Assembly: GCF_003071345.1 (NCBI RefSeq)
Contig: NZ_QCYK01000001.1
Span: 2,294,001 to 2,358,000 of the forward strand
Source: Chitinophaga parva
GTDB taxonomy: Bacteria > Bacteroidota > Bacteroidia > Chitinophagales > Chitinophagaceae
Direction: 5' to 3'
DNA: 64,000 bases
Below the pieces are notes generated by a model. It had not been told where the DNA came from, did no database searches, and saw nothing but the letters and a program-made list of their open reading frames with translations. Within the stretch, counting starts at the first letter, position 1, and every line of letters begins with the position of its first letter. Made by a program: the position numbers and the translations under genes. Shown here piece after piece: positions 60,147 through 64,000 of the stretch.

Positions 60147-63100
60147 ATGACAAAAAAATTTGTGCTTGTGCTCACGGCATTGCTATGCCTGCACATTTCC
60201 CTGTCCTATGCGCAAAGCAAGCCAACGGTAACGCTTCACCTGGATGGAGTGACCATGAAAGAGGCCCTGCGCCAGCTGCAACAACAATCCGGTATGTTCA
60301 TCGGGTACCAATCTAAAGACATTACCTCCCTTCCGCCAGTGAAGTTTGATTGCAACAACATGCCCCTGGAAGACGCCCTGGGCAAGCTTTTGAAAGGTAC
60401 ATCCATTTCTTACGAAGTAATGGGCAATAATGTAGTGTTGAAGCGCCAACCCGGTGTGGCAGCACCTAAAAGCCTTGCTGATACGGTGTCAGGTGCGCCG
60501 CGCAATGTTCATGGTCGCGTGCTGAATGAGGAGCAGCAAGGTATTCCCGGTATTACGGTGATGGGCAGCCTCTCCCACAAAGTAGCCGTGACGAATGATA
60601 ACGGGGAGTATTTTATCCAGGTGCCCGCAGGAGAAACCATGTTGAGTTTTTCCAGCGTGAGCTACCAGCATCGTAATGTGATGCTGGGTGCTGATAAGCA
60701 ATACAACGTAACGCTGAAAGAAAGAGTAGGGACCCTGCAGCAGGTGGAAGTAGTTTCCACCGGCTATGTAAACCTCCCCAAAGAGCGCGCCACCGGCTCC
60801 TTTGGCGTGATGACGGCTAAGCAACTGGAGAAGATCCCCGTGCCCAACCTGCTCAACCGCCTGGAAGGACAGGTGGCCGGTGTGCAGCTGAACCTCACCG
60901 AGTCTGATAATAGTTTTGTGTATGGCAACCTGTATGGCGAAGTAGAAGGCAATGGCAGCTACACCATGACCGTGCGCGGCGCCACTACCACGCCCGCAGG
61001 CGGTGCCACGGGCGTAAGCAACAAGCCCCTGGTGGTAGTGGATGGCTTTCCTACCAACATTGATATCCGCACCATTAACCCGAATGATGTGGAACAGGTG
61101 ACCTTCCTGAAAGATGCGGCAGCCGCCTCCATCTGGGGCGCGCGTGCTTCTGCCGGTGTGATCGTGATCACTACGAAGAAAGGTAAAGCAGGTGACGGTG
61201 CCCCGCATTTCAGCTTCTCCGCTGGTGCCGGTATCTATGCAAAGCCCCGGCTGAACACCCTGCCGCTGATGAATGCTGCCCAGATGATCGATTACGAAAA
61301 AGAGCTCATTTCCCGCAACTATATTTATGATCCCACCCTGTACACCGGCGCCTCCCAAAGGGCTATCACGGAGGTGGATGACCTGATCTTCCAGCAGAAA
61401 AGAGGGGAGATCACGCAGGCGGATCTCGATACAAAACTGGCTGCCATCAGTAAATTGAATAACCGCTCCCAGGTAGAGCAGTACCTGCTGCAACCCGCAT
61501 CCAACCAGCATTACGACCTGAATATAAACGGGGGCACGGATAAGCATACCTATTACCTTTCCGGCGCTTACGATAAGGAAAATACCAGCGCCAAAGGCAA
61601 CAGCGGTGAACGTATTACCCTTACGGCCAACCAGCAATTTAAATTCTTTAAGAACGTAACCCTGGATGCAAACCTGCGTGGTAGCTGGTTCCGCTACAAC
61701 CGGGGTGGTGCCGGTGTGAGCGTATACGCCGCTGGCATCCTGAAGCCGTATGAAATGCTGGCCGACGCACAGGGCAATGGTATAGGCTACGCCCGTGCTT
61801 ATTACTCCGGCCGCCTGGACCAACTGGAAGCTGCCGGCTACCTGCCCTGGCGCTACAACTATTTGCAGGAGCAGGCCCTGTCTGATTACACCACCGCGGA
61901 GGCTAACTATACCGGTACTTTATCACTGAATGTGCCCATTTACAAAGGGCTTTCTTTCAACGTGCAGTACATGCTGGAAAAATCGAACTCTGATACAAAG
62001 AATTTTTCCGGCGACAGTACTTATTATACCCGCAACCTCATTAACAGCGCCACTTCCATTGATCCCAACACCGGCAAGCTGGTATACGGCATTCCCATGG
62101 GCGGGGTACTGAACCTGCTGAACTATAACAGGAACAATTATAGCGCGCGCGGGCAACTGAACTTTGATCAGAACTTCAAAGGAAAGCACCAGGTAAATGC
62201 CCTGGCAGGCATGGAAGTGCGCCAGACCATTGATGGGTCAAGCGCTAACACCCTGTATGGTTATAACACGGCTAGCCAGTTTTCCAAACCAGTGGATTAC
62301 AGCAGCTATTATGTAACAGTGGATGGTTATTATTATACTGTACCTTATTCAGATGTTTATACCAACCAGCACCGCCGTTTCCTCTCTTACCTGGGTAATG
62401 TGGCCTACACGTACAATAGTAAATATACCTTATCCGGTAGCGCGCGTTACGATGACTACAACAATTTTGGAGTGGACCGTAAGTATCGCGCCAAGCCTTT
62501 CTGGTCTGCCGGTGTTTCCTGGGCAATAGCAAAGGAAAGCTTTATGCAGGATGTGAACTGGGTGAATAGCCTGACGCTCCGCGCCACCTATGGAGTGAAT
62601 GGTAATATCAGCAGCTCCGTATTGCCTTACGACAAGGTCTCACTGATCCCGGACTACCAGCAGCCTTTTCTAACCTATGCCATCATCCAGAGCCCGTCTA
62701 ACCCTGCATTGAAGTGGGAACAGACCAGTGTGACCAACATCGGTATTGACTTTTCACTGTTCGACAACCGCCTGGGTGGTTCTGCAGAAGTGTACTACCG
62801 CAAGGGTTCCGACCTGTTTGCCACTTTCCCGATAGATGACACCTATGGCTTCTCCACGCTGACACGCAATACCGCCAGCATGAACAGTCATGGGGTGGAT
62901 CTGGGCCTGAACGGCAAGATCATCCACCAGCGCAACTTTGAGTGGATTGCCAACGTGACCTTTTCCTACAATACCAATAAGATCACAGATGCCCGCTTTA
63001 ATGTAACCAGCTCACTGCTGAACTCCGGCGGCGTAGGCGGGCCCATTGCCGGCAAACCCTCGGATTACTTCATGGCATTCCGCTACAAAGGGCTGGACAA

Positions 63101-63710
63101 GAACGGTGCTCCCGTGATCTATGGTGGTGATAAAACAAACGGCGATACACTTACAAGTGTGAAGCAGGTGACCAACATCAATGACCTGAAAATGGCCGGC
63201 CGCACTACACCGCCCTACTTTGGCGGCCTGGGGCAAACCTTCCGCTACAAGCGCCTCTCCCTTTATGTGCTGGCCACTTATAAATTTGGCTACGTGATAC
63301 AACGCCCCACACCGGGTAATTATCCCGGCCGCTATGGATTGAATAATTATGAAATGAACAACCTGATAGACAAGCGCTGGAGAAAGGCTGGTGACGAAGC
63401 GATCACCAATGTGCCGGGCCTGGCGGGTGGGTCCAACAGTGCGTACATCCGTTTTGCAAACGCAGACATCAATGTGCTGCCGGGCGATCATATCCGCCTG
63501 CGGGAAGCATCGCTGAGCTACGACCTGCCGGAGAAGGTACTGGGACGCACACCGGTAAAAGGAATTTCCATCACCGGCACTGCCCGCAACCTGTTTATTA
63601 TCTGGAGAAAAAATAAAGATGGCCTGGACCCGGATTTCCTGCCCAGTGTGAACAGCATCAAGCTGCCACCTTCCGCAGCTTACAGCTTTTCCCTGAATGT
63701 TAATTTCTAA
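60147..63710 (+). CDS. SusC/RagA TonB-linked outer-membrane protein with STN domain, system 3
   Basis: This 1,187-residue transporter has a signal peptide (to SYAQ, residue 22), an STN domain (about 25-95, with TMKEALRQLQQQSGMF), a carboxypeptidase-like domain (about 125-205, VHGRVLNEEQQGIPGITVMG), a TonB box QQVEVVSTGY, a plug (about 215-355, with FLKDAAAASIWGARASAG) and a barrel. In the plug the usual short loop is replaced by a longer Gly/Thr-rich stretch (around residues 265-295). The ATG lies 42 nt after fecR. It is the third STN-type SusC with its own sigma/FecR pair. Substrate unknown. Confidence 0.92.
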   Translation: MTKKFVLVLTALLCLHISLSYAQSKPTVTLHLDGVTMKEALRQLQQQSGMFIGYQSKDITSLPPVKFDCNNMPLEDALGKLLKGTSISYEVMGNNVVLKRQPGVAAPKSLADTVSGAPRNVHGRVLNEEQQGIPGITVMGSLSHKVAVTNDNGEYFIQVPAGETMLSFSSVSYQHRNVMLGADKQYNVTLKERVGTLQQVEVVSTGYVNLPKERATGSFGVMTAKQLEKIPVPNLLNRLEGQVAGVQLNLTESDNSFVYGNLYGEVEGNGSYTMTVRGATTTPAGGATGVSNKPLVVVDGFPTNIDIRTINPNDVEQVTFLKDAAAASIWGARASAGVIVITTKKGKAGDGAPHFSFSAGAGIYAKPRLNTLPLMNAAQMIDYEKELISRNYIYDPTLYTGASQRAITEVDDLIFQQKRGEITQADLDTKLAAISKLNNRSQVEQYLLQPASNQHYDLNINGGTDKHTYYLSGAYDKENTSAKGNSGERITLTANQQFKFFKNVTLDANLRGSWFRYNRGGAGVSVYAAGILKPYEMLADAQGNGIGYARAYYSGRLDQLEAAGYLPWRYNYLQEQALSDYTTAEANYTGTLSLNVPIYKGLSFNVQYMLEKSNSDTKNFSGDSTYYTRNLINSATSIDPNTGKLVYGIPMGGVLNLLNYNRNNYSARGQLNFDQNFKGKHQVNALAGMEVRQTIDGSSANTLYGYNTASQFSKPVDYSSYYVTVDGYYYTVPYSDVYTNQHRRFLSYLGNVAYTYNSKYTLSGSARYDDYNNFGVDRKYRAKPFWSAGVSWAIAKESFMQDVNWVNSLTLRATYGVNGNISSSVLPYDKVSLIPDYQQPFLTYAIIQSPSNPALKWEQTSVTNIGIDFSLFDNRLGGSAEVYYRKGSDLFATFPIDDTYGFSTLTRNTASMNSHGVDLGLNGKIIHQRNFEWIANVTFSYNTNKITDARFNVTSSLLNSGGVGGPIAGKPSDYFMAFRYKGLDKNGAPVIYGGDKTNGDTLTSVKQVTNINDLKMAGRTTPPYFGGLGQTFRYKRLSLYVLATYKFGYVIQRPTPGNYPGRYGLNNYEMNNLIDKRWRKAGDEAITNVPGLAGGSNSAYIRFANADINVLPGDHIRLREASLSYDLPEKVLGRTPVKGISITGTARNLFIIWRKNKDGLDPDFLPSVNSIKLPPSAAYSFSLNVNF

Positions 63711-63728
63711 TCCTTCAACCAAATCACC

Positions 63729-64000
63729 ATGAACCGCAATAAATTGCTTACTGCACTGCTGCTGATCACCGCGCTGGGTACGGGTTGCAGCAAATACACC
63801 GATATCAGGACGGAAGGCGCCATTGCCCCGGACGAATATGAGAACTACCGGGAGCTGATGAACGATTATTACACGCTGAATGCTTCCGTGGATATGCCGG
63901 ACTACACTTCCGATGACGTAACGATCAAGGACAGCCTGATCCAGCACAATATCAATATCGATTTCCTGAATGCATACATGTGGGGGCCCAACTATTACTC
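63729..64000 (+). CDS. SusD/RagB-like lipoprotein, system 3 (partial, cut by window end)
   Basis: Only the first 90 codons are visible. The lipoprotein signal peptide has lipobox GTGC (Cys20), followed by SKYTDIRTEG and a helical segment with DEYENYRELMNDYYTLN. The position 18 nt after an STN-type susC makes it the SusD partner. The reading frame is open to the end of the window. Confidence 0.85.
   Translation, partial: MNRNKLLTALLLITALGTGCSKYTDIRTEGAIAPDEYENYRELMNDYYTLNASVDMPDYTSDDVTIKDSLIQHNINIDFLNAYMWGPNYY

Noticed and set aside
60489..61823. 444-codon minus-strand open frame
   Set aside because: Antisense to susC of system 3, with no domain; explained by codon bias.

Overview
The window looks like a chromosomal segment of a soil or rhizosphere Bacteroidota, most likely Chitinophagaceae (Chitinophaga-like). 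The grounds are four SusC/SusD outer-membrane pairs, three ECF sigma/FecR regulator pairs, DUF4974-type FecR C-termini, TAnnTTTG-type -7 promoter elements close to start codons, and few Shine-Dalgarno sequences. The genus is inferred from gene content; no rRNA or other marker is present. No tRNA, CRISPR array, insertion sequence or prophage was recognised.

Layout. 1-4.6 kb: three family-2 glycosyltransferases and an MsbA-like ABC exporter (cell-surface glycan or lipid). 5.4-6.8 kb: an AhpD-like carboxymuconolactone decarboxylase-family protein with an ECF41-type sigma factor. 7-13.4 kb: a tightly overlapping operon of a beta-propeller/phosphoesterase, a beta-helix lipoprotein and a TonB-dependent receptor. 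13.5-20.6 kb, all on the minus strand: a GH78 rhamnosidase, a GMC oxidoreductase with its Tat-signal small subunit, a DinB protein, and a HipA-like kinase with DUF3037. 20.8-28.4 kb: sigma/FecR/SusC/SusD system 1. 28.8-38.1 kb: sigma/FecR/SusC/SusD system 2 followed by two TlpA-like thioredoxins. 38.3-44.1 kb: an HEAGH-motif protein, a MATE transporter, a Nudix hydrolase, a DUF1080 protein and a TonB-linked beta-barrel protein. 44.5-56.2 kb: an alpha-galactoside utilisation locus (SusC, SusD, two alpha-galactosidases, GntR regulator, sodium:solute symporter). 56.2-58.3 kb: a DUF6624 protein and a threonine aldolase. 58.4-64 kb: sigma/FecR/SusC/SusD system 3, cut by the window end.

How the parts fit. 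The three SusC proteins with an N-terminal STN signalling domain each lie directly downstream of an ECF sigma and a FecR anti-sigma factor. The one SusC without an STN domain (44.5 kb) has no sigma/FecR pair. It has instead a textbook TTTG-N21-TATATTTG promoter with a leader of about 210 nt, and a GntR gene inside its operon. The GMC/small-subunit pair and the DUF1080 protein could act together in oxidative 3-keto-glycoside metabolism, although they lie 22 kb apart.

Most unusual non-coding structure: two related intergenic elements built of GTACAGC/GTACAAC heptamers in inverted orientation. Each begins directly after a stop codon (after the GMC gene and after the first fecR) and both share a CATTGGCGC core. 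They look like an undescribed REP/MITE-like repeat family. Other leads are the HipA-like/DUF3037 pair, the phosphoesterase/beta-helix/TonB operon and a candidate ECF41 promoter.
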